Positions 53,803-63,510 of a DNA stretch of 64,000 nucleotides are shown here, in pieces. The notes beneath the pieces are model-generated. The model was not told the DNA's origin. It made no database searches and saw only the letters and a list, made by a program, of their open reading frames with translations. The position numbers and the translations under genes were made by a program. Position 1 is the first letter of the stretch; each line of letters starts with the position of its first letter. This DNA comes from Sphingopyxis macrogoltabida (GTDB lineage Bacteria; Pseudomonadota; Alphaproteobacteria; Sphingomonadales; Sphingomonadaceae). The stretch lies in NCBI RefSeq assembly GCF_001307295.1, contig NZ_CP012701.1, positions 132,953 to 196,952 of the forward strand, written 5' to 3'.

Positions 53803-54438
53803 TCAGATCTCGATGCGCTCCGCCAGGACAAGAGCATCCTCAACGTCGACCCCAAGATATCGGACCGTGTTCTCGATCTTGGAATGGCCAAGCAAAATTT
53901 GGACCGCCCGCAGATTTCCGGTTGTCCGGTAGATCATGGCTGCTTTGGTGCGCCGCATGGAATGAGTGCCGTAGTATTCACGCCGCAACCCGACCGCGGT
54001 GACCCATTCATCGACGAGGCGAGCATACTGCCGCGTGCTCATCGGTTGGCCGGAATGGATCCTGCTTGGGAACACAAAATCATCGAGGCTGCCGCCCCGT
54101 CGCAGCAACCATGTTGCCAGGCTCGTGCGGGCGTCCGCGGTAACTTCAAATTGTACGGGCCGCCCGGTCTTCCGCTGGATGATCATCGCGCGGTCGCGGA
54201 CTTCAGAACCGGCCACGAGGTCGCCAATCTTGAGCTTCACCAGATCGCAGCCCCGCAGCTTGCTGTCGATCGCCAGGTCGAACAGCGCACGGTCGCGGAG
54301 CCGCTCCTCGCGATCAAGGAAGAACCGGATCGCCCAAATCTGCTTTTGGGTGAGCGGCCGCTTGGTGCCGACGGTTCTGCCGGCATTCCACACAACGCGG
54401 TTCTGCATGGCGGGGTCGAAGTGAGAATAGGTCATCAT
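53803..54438 (-). CDS. Small tyrosine recombinase
   Basis: A 211-aa integrase-type protein consisting of little more than the catalytic domain. Catalytic residues: Arg in SKLRGCDLVKL, Lys in IIQRKTGRP, His-x-x-Arg in THSMRRTKA, His in LLGHSKIENTVRYLG and the Tyr of the same motif. The arm-binding domain is absent. Such short recombinases on plasmids may resolve multimers. A 227-bp gap upstream could hold its site. Confidence 0.9.
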   Translation of the reverse strand: MMTYSHFDPAMQNRVVWNAGRTVGTKRPLTQKQIWAIRFFLDREERLRDRALFDLAIDSKLRGCDLVKLKIGDLVAGSEVRDRAMIIQRKTGRPVQFEVTADARTSLATWLLRRGGSLDDFVFPSRIHSGQPMSTRQYARLVDEWVTAVGLRREYYGTHSMRRTKAAMIYRTTGNLRAVQILLGHSKIENTVRYLGVDVEDALVLAERIEI

Positions 54439-54665
54439 CTTTCTCCATGGCCTTGATTGGCCAGGTAGAAAGAACGGGAAACAAAGGTGACTTTGCCTTT
54501 GACCGGGGCGAAGAATTGAGACCGTCCGATCTAGCGGGGCAGAATTAGCCTATCTCGGTCCGACACCATAACCTCTTGGCCAGTAAGCGCATTGTCGGTC
54601 ACGCGGGATATCCGATAGAGGAAGTTCCAATGTGACTGCGATCATCGGCGACCCAGTTGAGCCTG

Positions 54666-54968
54666 CTATGCGGGCTCGCGCACGCGCTCGATAGAAATCG
54701 TCTCCGATCCGCTTTTGGCTTGCGCAAGATCATAGGTGGACTGCATCCGCAGCATGGTGGCAGCAGAGACGCCAAATGCCTTTTCGAAGCGGATCGCCAT
54801 CTCCGGGGTTAGCGCAGCCCTGCCATTCAGCAAGCGGCTCAACGCAGGCCGAGTAACCTTGAGATGATCTGCGGTGCTCGACACATTCATGTTGTAAGGC
54901 TTCACGATCTCTTCGAGCAACCAAGGTCCCGGGTGGATCGCGAAGCTGTCATGGAGCTTGATAGCCAT
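54666..54968 (-). CDS. higA: HigA-type antitoxin
   Basis: A 100-aa HTH protein (IHPGPWLLEEIVKPYNMNVSSTADHLKVTRPALSRLLNGRAALTPEMAIRFEKAFG in parts), the VapI/HigA type. Its start overlaps the toxin stop as TGATG. The C terminus is a short tail. Confidence 0.92.
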   Translation of the reverse strand: MAIKLHDSFAIHPGPWLLEEIVKPYNMNVSSTADHLKVTRPALSRLLNGRAALTPEMAIRFEKAFGVSAATMLRMQSTYDLAQAKSGSETISIERVREPA

Positions 54969-55249
54969 CAGTGATAGTCCTCCAGATCGAGATCAGCGAC
55001 GGTGAGTTCGTCGAACATTGTGAATGTCAGGCGCCAATTTCGGGTTACCGTCATGGCAAAGTATCCCTCCCTGTCGCCATTGAGGGGATGAAACCCGAAA
55101 TTCGGCGGCACCGCCAGCTCATCCAGGCTCTCTGCCGAGGCAATGAACGCCAGAATGCGACGGAGCCGGTCAACCTCCATCAGCCCTGCTGGCTTCCCGG
55201 TTTCAGCAAACCTGCGAAGTGCCTTGTGGCGGATGCTTCCGATTTCCAT
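54968..55249 (-). CDS. higB: HigB-type toxin
   Basis: A 93-aa RelE-fold mRNA interferase (IRHKALRRFAETGKPAG, RLRRILAFIASAESLDEL, RNWRLTF...LDLEDYH). Toxin precedes antitoxin, as in other higBA pairs. Two palindromes lie in the leader. Confidence 0.92.
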   Translation of the reverse strand: MEIGSIRHKALRRFAETGKPAGLMEVDRLRRILAFIASAESLDELAVPPNFGFHPLNGDREGYFAMTVTRNWRLTFTMFDELTVADLDLEDYH

Positions 55250-55253
55250 GAAG

Positions 55254-55312
55254 GTGTAATCCCACAAGTTACACAAGGAGTCAACAGAGGTGTAACCCCG
55301 GAGGTTACACCT
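55254..55312 (-). promoter_or_regulatory. Two palindromic operators of higBA
   Basis: GTGTAA-N9-TTACAC (55254-55259/55269-55274) and a perfect AGGTGTAACC-N5-GGTTACACCT (55288-55312). The shared core GTGTAA/TTACAC implies two sites for one repressor, presumably HigA, placed 5-63 bp before the toxin start. Confidence 0.75.
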
Positions 55313-55346
55313 TGGTCATCGGGGTACCAGCTTTTCACTTCATATC

Positions 55347-57428
55347 TCACACGCGAAGCAGGGCGCTGATCACCGATGAAGCGGTTGCTTTCGGAATGAA
55401 TACCCGTGTCCGGTAGGAAATGATCTCGGTGAAGCAGCCGATGCTCTTCAGCCAAGGCAGCTGATCGACAGGCGCACCGACGATTTCGTAGCGCTGCTCG
55501 CCTGCCACGCGGGAGCCTTTGAGGGTCGCCTCAAACGGCTGCTTGATCGGGATGATCCGGCTTTCGCTGAGCGCCCTGATGATCGTATCCGGGCTCAGTT
55601 CAACGGTGGAGGCAATGTCGAATTTCTCGAGCAGCTTCGCCACGTCGAGCTCGTGGACCATGCGGCCGAGCCAGCTTCGTCCCTCTTCGTCCACGATCCG
55701 CCGGACCTCCAGATAGTCGATGGGAAGGCTCGACCAGATCGGCAGGAGAAGTCCGGTCGCAAGGTACACGGTCTCTGTGGTGAGCCGTTCGGCAAGCTCC
55801 GCAACCTCGCTTTGCCACAGCTTTTCGAAGGTTTGGCTCGGAGCTTCTTCCCAGGCCGATTCCGCAAGGTCATCGAAGTGGTGGTATTCTCGCCGGAGCG
55901 GACGGTGGAGGATAACCCGCCTGATGAGTTCGCCCTGTTCGGTCATGAAGTGCCGCGAAGGTTCGGCCAGGGCTGCTTTCCCGCTCTTGGTATTGTGGAG
56001 CAGAATGCAGCCGTCAGCGTAGTCGCGGCGCTCAAGGACACGCTCAAGGGAGATCGGCCGTGCTCTCGTCTTGAGAGCCAGCTGCAGCAAGTGTGACGTG
56101 GCGCCGGTTCGCCCGTCGGTCCGCAGGACGATGTCTTCGACAACCTCGGCCTGTTCAACCCGAAGGGTTTCGACGCCAACATCGAGCGATCCGGCCTCGC
56201 GCGCTGCTGACACCCGCGCCTCGACCAACCCCAGAAACTCCTCAAAGATCGCATTCTGCATTCCGATCGGCAGTGCGAGGATGCGATTGAGCCAGCGCTG
56301 GATCGGCGGAAGGTCCTCTTCGAGCACGCCATCGTCGGAGACAATCTTGAGCCCACTACGGCGCTGGAAATCGATCAGCGTTGCGCTCTTGAGCTTGCCG
56401 TCCGCCAGCAAGGCAAACCAGGTCGAGAGAGCCGCCTTGGCATATTCGCTTTCGAGATTGTCGGCAGGGTCAAAAAGGTTCTGCCCGCCCGTCTGGCGTT
56501 GGCCCCGCGTCAGCGCCCCCAGGCTGTCGAGCCTGCGCGCAATGGTGCTTGTGAACCGCAGTTCCCCCTTGCAGTTCGTGGTCACAGGCCGGAACAGTGG
56601 TGTGTTGGCTTGATGGGTCCGGTGCGTTCGGCCCAGCCCCTGGATGGCGCGGTCGGCGCGCCATCCCGGCTCAAGCAGGAAGTGGATGCGCCGCTTCTGG
56701 CAAGCTGCGTCAAGGCTCGCGTGATAGGATCGCCCGGTGCCGCCCGCATCGCTGAAGACAAGGATCGGCTTCCTGCCATCCATGAACTGGTCGGTCTCGG
56801 ACTGGTTTGTCCGCGGCGAGCGGGTCTCGAGGCGTTGCTGGCCGTCGCTCTGGTTTATGAGCCGCTTGCTGCGCCCGGTCACCTCGGCGACCCTCTCCGG
56901 TCCGTAGTGCTCGATGATCCCGTCCAGCGCTGGCTTGATCGGCGGCATGGCGCACAGATGCTCGATCATCTCGCTGCGGCGGGCGATCGCAGTCTGATTG
57001 TGGACTGGACGGCCTTCCTCATCGAACATCGGTGCCGAGCGCTGAGTGCCGGTATCATCGACGAACACTTGCATCTGTTGCGTGGGGAAGGCGCGCTCGA
57101 GGTACTCGATCACGGCGTCGAGCGGGCTGAGGTCGAGGTCGAGCTCAGCCCGGTCCTCTGGCGAGAGGCTGTCGAGACGGCGATCGAGGATGCTTTCGGC
57201 GGTCGAAACCAGTTGGACGACAACCACCTCATCGCGGTCCAGATGGAGATTGATGGCAGCAATCAGCGTTGGCAGCTTCATCGACAGCAGCAGCTGGTTG
57301 AAGAACCGCTGCTTGGTGCTTTCAAACCGGCTTCGCGCTGCGGCTTTCGCACCGCTGTTGAGCGTTGTGCCGTCGATTTCATCGACGACACCGGTCAGCT
57401 CCAGCGCCTCCTCAAGGTTCTGATGAAT
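55347..57428 (-). pseudogene. Methylase-strawberry-notch helicase, 3' part (split by RIT element)
   Basis: C-terminal 694 codons (with stop). After IHQNLEEALELTGVVDEIDG comes the helicase C half with VFSDAGGTGRSYHASLDAACQ and IQGLGRTHRTHQ, signatures of the strawberry-notch (SBNO) family. Joined with 61261-63396 the protein is 1405 aa and reads ADAWAIIHQNL across the join. A later ATG (MKLPTLIA, 57279-57281) could start a helicase-C fragment. Confidence 0.92.
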
Positions 57429-57473
57429 GATCGCTTATCGCGAGGAAGCGGTAATGCGGAGGAGCGCGGCGTA
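57429..57473 (+). repeat. RIT terminal inverted repeat, left
   Basis: Begins GATCGCTTATCGCGAGG and matches the reverse complement of 61196-61240 at 44 of 45 positions (G/A difference at 57464). Confidence 0.93.
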
Positions 57474-57496
57474 ACCGGCGAATTCCCATGATAGTG

Positions 57497-57513
57497 TGCG
57501 CAGTTGCTGCGCA
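57497..57513. promoter_or_regulatory. Palindrome upstream of the first RIT recombinase
   Basis: TGCGCAG-TTG-CTGCGCA, perfect, 52 bp before the start codon of the first recombinase and inside the left repeat. Likely recombinase or repressor site. Confidence 0.5.
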
Positions 57514-57564
57514 TTATATTGGTTGCGAACCTCGGCGGTCCCTGGACCAGCTGAGGAGGCAATC

Positions 57565-58797
57565 ATGTTGAAGTTGCATGACGAGTTGATCACCGAACTC
57601 TCGAATTCGCTCACCACACAGAATTACAATCCCGTGGTCGTGGCGAACCACCGTCTCTACGCCCGCGCGTTTCTCGATTATCTGGCCGAGTGCGATATAC
57701 AGGTCGAGACTGTGACGCCGCAGCAGGTCGATCAGTATTTTGGCTATGCGGTTCAGGATTTTGAGATCCAGTACGGTCGGCCTCCCAGTGCGCGTTGGCA
57801 CATGTTGCCCCGCACCGCGATCGCCAAGCTCCTCCGGCTTGCTCAAGGCAATTGGCCCCCGGACGCAGAAATGATCGGTCCCGATGACGAGCATCGACAT
57901 GAAATTTGCCGCGAATACGAGGCATGGCTGCGCGAGGAGCGCGGTTTGGCAAGCGCGTCCATTGCGGCGCTGATGTGGGAGGCGCGAAACTTCCTGCGAT
58001 GGCAGTTCGACCGGGCCGGTGCCGCCAGCCTCGAAACGTTGAGCATCGTGGACATCGATCTCTACATGGACATGCGCGCGCCTGGTTTACGGCGCAAATC
58101 ATTGGCCGATGTCGCTGAGCGTCTCCGTTCGGTGGTTCGCCATCTGCATCGGACGGGTTGCATCCCGACCGATCTGACGCCACACATCATCGGCCCCATG
58201 CTCTATGCCTACGAAGATGTGCCGTCGACGCTGGAAAGGAGCCAAATCGCCGCGGTTCTGGCGACAACGCAGGAGGACAGATCGCCACGCGGACTACGCG
58301 ATTATGCGATACTTCAGCTGCTTGCCACGTATGGGCTGCGCGAAGGTGAGATATGCCGCCTTCGGCTCGATGACGTGGACTGGCGCGCAGAATCCCTCCG
58401 GATCTGCCACACCAAGACCAACGCGTACTCGTACATGCCGCTAATGGTGACTGTTGGTGAAGCGCTGCTGGATTATCTGCGCCTTGGGCGGCCCCAGGTT
58501 GAAGTGCGGGAAATCTTCGTCCGATCCTGCGCACCCTATATCGCAATGACGAACCTGTACGGCATGATCCGCGGTCGGTTGGCCGCCGCAGGCGTAGTGC
58601 CAGCAGGAAAGCGGGGGCCGCATGTCTTCCGCCACGCACGTGCGGTCGAAATGCTGCGGGCATCGGTCCCGCAAAAGATCATCGGCGACGTGCTCGGGCA
58701 TCGATCCACCGAATCCACCAATACTTATCTCAAACTGGCAACAGATGATCTCCGAGCCGTGGCACTCGAGGTGCCTGGAATGGAGGTGCTGTCATGA
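57565..58797 (+). CDS. RIT tyrosine recombinase A
   Basis: A 410-aa site-specific recombinase. N-terminal SAM-like core-binding domain (about 100-200), catalytic domain with Arg in TYGLREGEICRLR, HVFRHARAVEML (HxxR), VLGHRSTESTNTYLKLA (His and Tyr). GAGGAGG precedes the ATG. The stop overlaps the next start as ATGA. Confidence 0.93.
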   Translation: MLKLHDELITELSNSLTTQNYNPVVVANHRLYARAFLDYLAECDIQVETVTPQQVDQYFGYAVQDFEIQYGRPPSARWHMLPRTAIAKLLRLAQGNWPPDAEMIGPDDEHRHEICREYEAWLREERGLASASIAALMWEARNFLRWQFDRAGAASLETLSIVDIDLYMDMRAPGLRRKSLADVAERLRSVVRHLHRTGCIPTDLTPHIIGPMLYAYEDVPSTLERSQIAAVLATTQEDRSPRGLRDYAILQLLATYGLREGEICRLRLDDVDWRAESLRICHTKTNAYSYMPLMVTVGEALLDYLRLGRPQVEVREIFVRSCAPYIAMTNLYGMIRGRLAAAGVVPAGKRGPHVFRHARAVEMLRASVPQKIIGDVLGHRSTESTNTYLKLATDDLRAVALEVPGMEVLS

Positions 58798-60149
58798 GCG
58801 CCTGGCACGATCCCGATCGCACCGTCGTCGACGCCTTCCTGGTAAAATCGCAGTTCCGGCCGGGAAGCGTACCGACATATCGCTGGTTCCTTTGCACCTT
58901 CGAAGATGTTGCCCGCCGGCATCCGGCGGTGGACCGGCAGATGCTCGACGCCTGGCTGAAGGAGATGCAAAAACGTTGGCGATTGTCGACGCTGCTCAAT
59001 CAGGTCTGCATTGTCGACCGCTTCCTCGACCACCTCGTCGAAATCGGGCTGATCGCCGACAACCCTGTTGCTGCACTTCGCCGTCGGTACAACGTCAAGC
59101 AAAGCAAGCCGATCTGGCGGGCCTTGGCTTCCCCGAATCCCGACGAATCCTTGGCCGCGTTACGACGGCCTGCGCCCTTCGGCAGCGTGCTGGGTGACTT
59201 CATGCAAGACCATGTCATGCTGATGCGCAGCCGGGGATATCAATATGAAGCGCAGGCTCACTGGCTGCTGCGGTTCGATCGGTTCCTTCAGGCCCGTCCC
59301 GACCTCGCGGAGCAACCACTTGAGGCAATGATTGCGAGCTGGGCGGCTGCCAAGCCGACCCGCAACCACGCGGCTGAATGCCAGAAGCTGGCGCGCATCC
59401 TGACCAAGGCGCGGTTCCGCCTCGATCCGACTATCCCGCCAAAGCGCTTCAATCCCCGGCCAGAGCGGGAAGTAGCGCGGGAGCATCGGCAACCGCATAT
59501 CTTCAGCCCGGCTGACGTTCGGCGTATGCTCGATACCGCACGGACTTATCCGTCGCCGGACGCTCCGCTGCGGCCGTTGACCCTCTACACCATGATCATG
59601 CTGGCCTATTGTGCCGGGCTACGGCGAAGCGAGCTGGCATGGCTCGATCTTGGTGACGTGGACCTGCAATCAAGCACGATCACGATCCGGGAAACGAAGT
59701 TCTACAAGACCAGGATCTTGCCTCTATCCGACAGTGTCGCGGTCGAACTGCGCGCGTACATCGATGCGAGGCGGCGCGCTGGCGGCCCACAGAACCCGAA
59801 ATCAGGGCTGTTCTGGCATGCCCACTTAAATGACCGCTACAGGCCCGAGGCGGTTACGACAATGATTACCAACGTCATGCGCCGTGCTGGGCTCAAGCCC
59901 GCTTCGGGCCGGACCGGGCCGCGGGTCCATGACCTTCGTCACTCGATGGTGGTGAACCGCATCCTCCAGTGGTACCGGTCCGGCATTAACCCTCAGGAAA
60001 AACTGCACTTCCTCTCGACCTACATGGGGCACCGGGATCTCCACTCCACGCTGGTCTACATCACCGTCACGCAGGATCTGTTGCAGGAAGCCAGTGAACG
60101 GTTCCGCGCGCTCGGCGCCCCGTGCCTTGTCACGGAGGCGCGGCCATGA
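58794..60149 (+). CDS. RIT tyrosine recombinase B
   Basis: A 451-aa recombinase. Catalytic residues: Arg in YCAGLRRSELAWL, VHDLRHSMVVNR (HxxR-like, HDLRH), YMGHRDLHSTLVYITVT (His and Tyr). Overlaps both neighbours by four bases, so all three are made from one mRNA in fixed ratio. Confidence 0.93.
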   Translation: MSAWHDPDRTVVDAFLVKSQFRPGSVPTYRWFLCTFEDVARRHPAVDRQMLDAWLKEMQKRWRLSTLLNQVCIVDRFLDHLVEIGLIADNPVAALRRRYNVKQSKPIWRALASPNPDESLAALRRPAPFGSVLGDFMQDHVMLMRSRGYQYEAQAHWLLRFDRFLQARPDLAEQPLEAMIASWAAAKPTRNHAAECQKLARILTKARFRLDPTIPPKRFNPRPEREVAREHRQPHIFSPADVRRMLDTARTYPSPDAPLRPLTLYTMIMLAYCAGLRRSELAWLDLGDVDLQSSTITIRETKFYKTRILPLSDSVAVELRAYIDARRRAGGPQNPKSGLFWHAHLNDRYRPEAVTTMITNVMRRAGLKPASGRTGPRVHDLRHSMVVNRILQWYRSGINPQEKLHFLSTYMGHRDLHSTLVYITVTQDLLQEASERFRALGAPCLVTEARP

Positions 60150-61150
60150 GGAAAGGCAATCCATTGCCCGCGTTGTTGCGGGCGTTCTTCCAGGAGTGGC
60201 TGGCCGAGCAGCGCAGCGCGTCAATCCACACGATCCGCTCTTATCGCGACACCTGGCGGCTGCTGCTTCGGTTCGTCGCGGAGCGAAAAGGCTGCGGGGT
60301 CGCGCGGCTGACGCTCACCGACGTCTCGGCCGGCGAGGTGCGCGCGTTCCTTCATCATACCGAGCATGGCCGCAAGACCACGATCGGCACGCGGAACTGC
60401 CGACTGGCCGCCATCCGCAGCTTCTTCAGCTTCGTGGCGGACAAGAATCCGGAATACATCGCGCAGTGCTCAGAGGTCCTGGCTGTTCCGTTGAAGCGGG
60501 AGCCCACCTCCGCGCCGTGCTACCTCGAGCCCGAGGAGGTCGAGGCCATCCTCGCCCAGCCCAACCGATCGACACTCGAAGGGCTGCGCGACCATGTACT
60601 GCTCTCGTTCCTCTATAACAGTGGCGCGCGAATCCAAGAGGCGCTTGACCTCTGTCCCGAAGCAATCCGGTTCGATGCACCGAACTTCGTGCGTCTTTAC
60701 GGCAAGGGGCGCAAGGAACGCATCTGCCCGCTCTGGCCAGAAACCGTGGCATTGCTCAGGAAGCTACTGGAGCGACAGCCGCGTGCGCCCGATGAGCGGA
60801 TCTTCGTCAATCGATACGGTGAACCGCTAGGGGCGTCAGGGGTGCGGTTCAAGCTCAACGCCTACGTGGAACAAGCCGCGAAATCGACGCTGACCCTCCA
60901 GTCAAAACACGTTACGCCTCACAGCTTCCGGCACGCGACCGCCGTCCACCTCGTTGCCGCCGGAGTCGATATCACCGTCATCCGCAGTTGGCTCGGGCAC
61001 GTCAGTCTCGATACGACCAATCACTATGCTCAGGCCAATCTGGAGACCAAACGAAAGGCGCTGGAACAGGTTGGCGCCCCGGCGGCGAGCAACGTGCCAC
61101 CTTCGTGGAAGCGAGATGCCAATCTGATGGGATGGCTCGACACCCTATAG
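60146..61150 (+). CDS. RIT tyrosine recombinase C
   Basis: A 334-aa recombinase with an N-terminal SAM-like domain (FQEWLAEQRSASIHTIRSYRDTWRLLLRF) and catalytic YNSGARIQEAL, TPHSFRHATAVHL, WLGHVSLDTTNHYAQ. The ATG overlaps the stop of recombinase B. It ends 46 bp before the right inverted repeat. Confidence 0.93.
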   Translation: MRKGNPLPALLRAFFQEWLAEQRSASIHTIRSYRDTWRLLLRFVAERKGCGVARLTLTDVSAGEVRAFLHHTEHGRKTTIGTRNCRLAAIRSFFSFVADKNPEYIAQCSEVLAVPLKREPTSAPCYLEPEEVEAILAQPNRSTLEGLRDHVLLSFLYNSGARIQEALDLCPEAIRFDAPNFVRLYGKGRKERICPLWPETVALLRKLLERQPRAPDERIFVNRYGEPLGASGVRFKLNAYVEQAAKSTLTLQSKHVTPHSFRHATAVHLVAAGVDITVIRSWLGHVSLDTTNHYAQANLETKRKALEQVGAPAASNVPPSWKRDANLMGWLDTL

Positions 61151-61195
61151 AATAATGTGAAGGACGTGGCGAAATGTTCCGCAGCTTTGCAGGAC

Positions 61196-61240
61196 TACGC
61201 CGCGTTCCTCCGCATTACCGCTTCCTCGCGATAAGCGATC
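61196..61240 (-). repeat. RIT terminal inverted repeat, right
   Basis: Inverted copy of 57429-57473. Beyond it lie 20 bp of a TTATG...CATAA palindrome (61241-61260) not present at the left end. Confidence 0.93.
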
Positions 61241-61260
61241 TTATGGCGAGCTGCGCATAA

Positions 61261-63396
61261 GATGGCCCAGGCGTCGGCATAAGTGTCGTAGACGGCGATC
61301 TGTTCGGCGGTCAGATCATGTTTCAGGATCTCGTATTCGACGCCTGCAAAGCTAAGCGCGCGCGCCTGATAGAGGCCCAGTGCCTTGAGGTCCCGCGACA
61401 CGAGTTCCATCGCAGCGATGCCCCCTGCCCTGATCTGGCTGATGAAATCTTCCCTGTTGGCAAACGCAGTGCCGGGCCCCCACAGACCGAGCCGCACGGC
61501 ATAGGCAAGGTTGTTGACCTCCGAGGCCCCAGTCGCAGAGGCGTAGAGAACCCGGGCATCGGGCAGATTGTTTTGCAGCAGCACGCCGGCGATGCCCTGC
61601 AGCGATCCGCTTTTCGTGCCGCGGGCGCCCTCGCCTCCTGCAACACCGCCCATCTCGTGGCTCTCATCGAAGGCGATGACACCTTCGAAATCCTCGCCCG
61701 CCCAATCGAGCAGCTGCTTCAGGCGGGTGGCGTCCTGACGCTGGCTGCGAAGGGTCGGGTAGGTGACGAACAGGATCCCTTCGCGAAACGGAACCGCCTG
61801 ATCGATCTTCCAGTTGGAAAGCGGCTGAATGTCGGCCGCTAGCCCTCCGATAGCACTCCAGTCGCGGCGCGCGTCTTCGAGCAGGCTTTCGTTCTTCGAG
61901 ATCCAGATGGCCTTACGGCGTCCCGCAAGCCAGCCATCAAGGATGCAGGCGGCGATCTGCCTGCCCTTCCCTGCCCCCGTGCCATCGCCAAGGAAATAGC
62001 CTTTGCGGTAGGCGCGCCCATGCTCGTCGAGTTGCAGGCCAACGCCTTCTTTAGCGGGAACGAACAGGCCAGGCAGATACTGCTGCCACGCGTTCCCGGC
62101 ATAGATGACAGTTTCGATCTGGGCCTCGGATAGCAGGCTTTCTTGCAAGACCCGATCCTGCAGCGCCGGGACATAATCCGGGATTGGTGCCGGGATCGAA
62201 CCCATGGCCACGCTTTCGACGAGCGGTGTCGGATGTTCGCGTGCACCAGCAATATCGACCCGGCTTGGCCGGTACGGGATGTAGACCCCGCTTTGCTCAC
62301 CGAGCACGCGCGGCTTGTCTAAGGTACTGAACGCCAGCGCTGCAATCGTTGGGGCTTGGGCTACCCTCGCTTTGACGGGCTTTGTGATCGGCGTTGCGCG
62401 CATGGCTTTGAAGAGCGCACCCGGCTTTGCTTTCGGCGGCACCGCGCGCGGTTCGCAGTCGGGCTGGGCTGTCACGCGTTTGATGATTGGAACCGCAGAC
62501 GCGACGTCTGCAACTGTCTGCCGCGCCAAAACTGCTGGTCTGATCTGCCCCGGGATCTTGTCGATCACGTACAAGCGCACGGCCACGCTGGTGCCCTGTT
62601 TGTGATAGCATTTATCGAGCCGGATGGATGTGCGGACCGTGCAAGAGGCAAAGGTGTCTTCGTAGATTTTCGCAAGCTTTGCGCTCGTCGTGAACCAGTC
62701 CGGCATGATCGCGACGATCCGTCCCCCCTGCTTGAGGCGCGTTATGGCAGCGCGCAGGTGACGCACCGCTGCGAACTCGTCTGCTCCTCGTCCCATTGAC
62801 CGGGAGAACGGCGGGTTCATGAGGATCAGGCTTGGCTGCACAGCCGCGTCGAGATGGGAAGCCAGCATGGCTCCATCGATCCCTGTGATGGTGGCATCGG
62901 GAAACAGCAGTGCCAGCTTTTCACGCCTGCGCGGATCGATTTCGTTGAGATGTAATGCGCTGACATCAGGCAAAGTTGCCACGAGAGCGCCATGTCCGGC
63001 GCTCGGTTCAAGAACGATATCGGTTGCGAGTGGCTGCGCCAAAATCACGGATAGCGCTGCGAGGTCTGCGGGCGTCGAGAATTGCTGGAACCTGATCTGG
63101 TCTTCACTTCTGACCGTGTGTGTCGGCAGTGCCTCGATAAGCGCACTGATCTCCGAAATCTGGGTCAGCATCTGAGGTTTGTTCAGCAGTCCGGCCATGT
63201 GGCGCGTCAAGGCCGCCTCGAGCAGGTCAAAAGCGTCCCTCTGGCTCCAGGCGCCGTTTGCGGAGCCCTCCCCGTAGAGCTGGCGCATCGTCTCAAACAG
63301 GCGTTGCTTGTTCGCCAGTCCCGTGGCGATGGCGTGCTGGATTTCGGTGATTGCTGCGTCCAGCTTCTGGCTGGATTGTTCAAAAAGGTCGGTCAC
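61261..63396 (-). pseudogene. Methylase-strawberry-notch helicase, 5' part
   Basis: First 712 codons. N-terminal Class I DNA methyltransferase domain with VLEPSAGHGALVATL (motif I) and LILMNPPFSRS (NPPF, motif IV, an N6-adenine type). Then an SF2 helicase N half: GDGTGAGKGRQIAACILDG (Walker A), IAFDESHEMGG (DESH) and YASATGASEV. GTG start with AGGAG upstream. The frame continues into the RIT end and stops after VMRRNAA. Methylase-helicase fusions of this kind are found on alphaproteobacterial plasmids and phages and are thought to modify or protect incoming DNA. Confidence 0.92.
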
Positions 63397-63426
63397 GGTC
63401 TGCTCCTGATGCTGAACCGCATCAGG

Positions 63427-63442
63427 CCTTCCCCCTCTCCCT
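63427..63442 (-). promoter_or_regulatory. Leader purine tract, copy H (before methylase-helicase gene)
   Basis: Gene strand reads AAGGGAGAGGGGGAAG, 31-46 nt before the GTG. Between them is a perfect 8-bp stem CCTGATGC/GCATCAGG (63405-63412/63419-63426) that includes part of the ribosome site. Confidence 0.55.
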
Positions 63443-63510
63443 TTGGCGAAACTGGGGAGTTTTATGGAGATGTGTTCAGCTCTGAAGAGCCGCCTAAATG
63501 TTGAGGGAAG

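Larger units (their letters stand above)
57429..61260 (+). mobile_element. RIT element (three tyrosine recombinases in a row)
   Basis: A 3.8-kb element with three overlapping recombinase genes on one strand, flanked by 45-bp inverted repeats (57429-57473 and 61196-61240; one mismatch). The right repeat is followed by an extra 20 bp TTATGGCGAGCTGCGCATAA before host DNA resumes. GAT occurs at both junctions (57429-57431, 61261-61263), either as a 3-bp target duplication or as part of the end. Removal restores the helicase gene in frame. Confidence 0.92.
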
